From contig DDSL01000124.1 in the NCBI GenBank assembly GCA_002343825.1, positions 1-36,301 of the forward strand: a stretch of DNA of 36,301 nt. Reading direction: 5' to 3'. The notes beneath the pieces are model-generated. The model had not been told where the DNA came from, did no database searches, and was given only the letters and a program-made list of their open reading frames with translations. The position numbers and the translations under genes were made by a program. The first letter of the stretch is position 1. Each line of letters begins with the position of its first letter. This DNA comes from Chthonomonas sp. UBA2391 (GTDB lineage Bacteria; Armatimonadota; Fimbriimonadia; Fimbriimonadales; Fimbriimonadaceae). Shown piece by piece: positions 35,923-36,301 of this stretch.

Positions 35923-36301
35923 TCCCCAATTGGCCCCCTATCGTTCTCCGCTTTTTGCGGAGCACAGCGGCAACCCCCAGCCCCAACGCGGCCAGCGTCC
36001 CCGGCTCGGGGACGGGGTCGAGGATAAGTGGCTTTATCGGTCCATCTTGGCCCAACTCTATTGACGCGTAGATTCTGTCGGTAACTGGGTCTTGCACCGC
36101 CGACCAGATCTTGGAGCCAGCCGGAATGCCGGGCGTGATCGCTCGCAAGTCGTACCAACCCTTTGCATCGCCAACGAAGAAACCGAAGATGCTGTCCATG
36201 AGAATAGTTCCAAGATCGCTGAATTGCGTGAAGTTGGGCTGATCGGGGGCCATTTGTCCATTGAACTCTCGGGTTGGCTTTCCTGGCTGAACGATGAAAA
36301 C
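35906..36301 (-). CDS. PEP-CTERM sorted protein, 5' end outside window
   Basis: The frame is open from the window edge to a TAA at 35906 (131 residues visible). An ATG at 36253 exists, but in-frame coding (VFIVQPGKPTREFNGQ) continues upstream of it, so the gene is probably truncated by the window. The C-terminus is a PEP-CTERM sorting signal: VPEPGT, a hydrophobic helix of about 14 residues (LAALGLGVAAVL) and a basic RKKRR. A further 13 residues follow the basic cluster, longer than usual. Such proteins are exported, cut by exosortase and often linked to exopolysaccharide. The preceding part looks beta-rich and of unknown role. Confidence 0.8.
   Translation of the reverse strand, partial: VFIVQPGKPTREFNGQMAPDQPNFTQFSDLGTILMDSIFGFFVGDAKGWYDLRAITPGIPAGSKIWSAVQDPVTDRIYASIELGQDGPIKPLILDPVPEPGTLAALGLGVAAVLRKKRRTIGGQLGSIGRD

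Overview
The window looks like chromosomal DNA of a GC-rich (roughly 60%), two-membrane bacterium, most likely a member of the Armatimonadota (Fimbriimonadia-like). The placement is inferred from several features together. There is an SLH-domain/coiled-coil/beta-barrel porin ending in a C-terminal Phe, of the kind that tethers an outer membrane to the wall. There is a PEP-CTERM protein, and a large secreted protein whose last visible segment carries the 'SHWLRKK' signature known from Armatimonadetes and Planctomycetes surface proteins. TANNNT promoter boxes lie only 6-9 nt before start codons, as in Deinococcus. No rRNA, tRNA, CRISPR array, phage module or IS transposase was recognised.

Layout. 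1-2532 holds a large secreted protein, cut by the window edge. 2607-4157 is a three-gene, lower-GC cassette with a TIGR04255-like protein and two unrecognised partners. 4220-9398 is a surface-glycan locus: GT4 glycosyltransferase, O-antigen-polymerase-like membrane protein, PP-loop sugar amidotransferase, and the HisF2/HisH2 pair that feeds it ammonia. Divergent from it (9438-12559) are an alpha-oxoamine synthase, alanine racemase and a cytochrome b561-type protein, meeting an NlpC/P60 hydrolase head-on. 13534-16154 holds tandem paralogous lipoproteins. 16186-17238 is an ECF sigma factor with a YgaP-like membrane rhodanese. 17336-21504 is a tightly overlapping phosphonate/phosphite ABC operon (binding lipoprotein, ATPase, two permeases) ending in an HpnZ-like alcohol dehydrogenase. 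It converges on a phosphofructokinase.

22766-24796 is accessory DNA: a leader ORF plus LRR protein, a decayed stretch, and a PIN toxin-antitoxin pair. 24869-31103 is a minus-strand run of arginyl-tRNA synthetase, sialate O-acetylesterase, Fic and lipid-kinase-like genes. 31226-33644 holds a small exported protein and the SLH porin, separated by strong terminators. 33926-36301 holds a zinc-ribbon lipoprotein, a DUF429 protein, a TetR regulator and the 3' end of a PEP-CTERM gene.

The most unusual signals are: (i) an ArgS with a degenerate HIGH motif and a roughly 180-residue lower-GC insertion; (ii) a palindromic DNA element apparently inserted in frame in alr, and two copies of another GC-rich nested palindrome between genes; (iii) a seven-unit CCCTAAT-type heptamer tract that supplies the stop codons of two convergent genes; (iv) the TIGR04255 cassette; and (v) a phosphonate uptake operon with a dehydrogenase but no C-P-cleaving enzyme.
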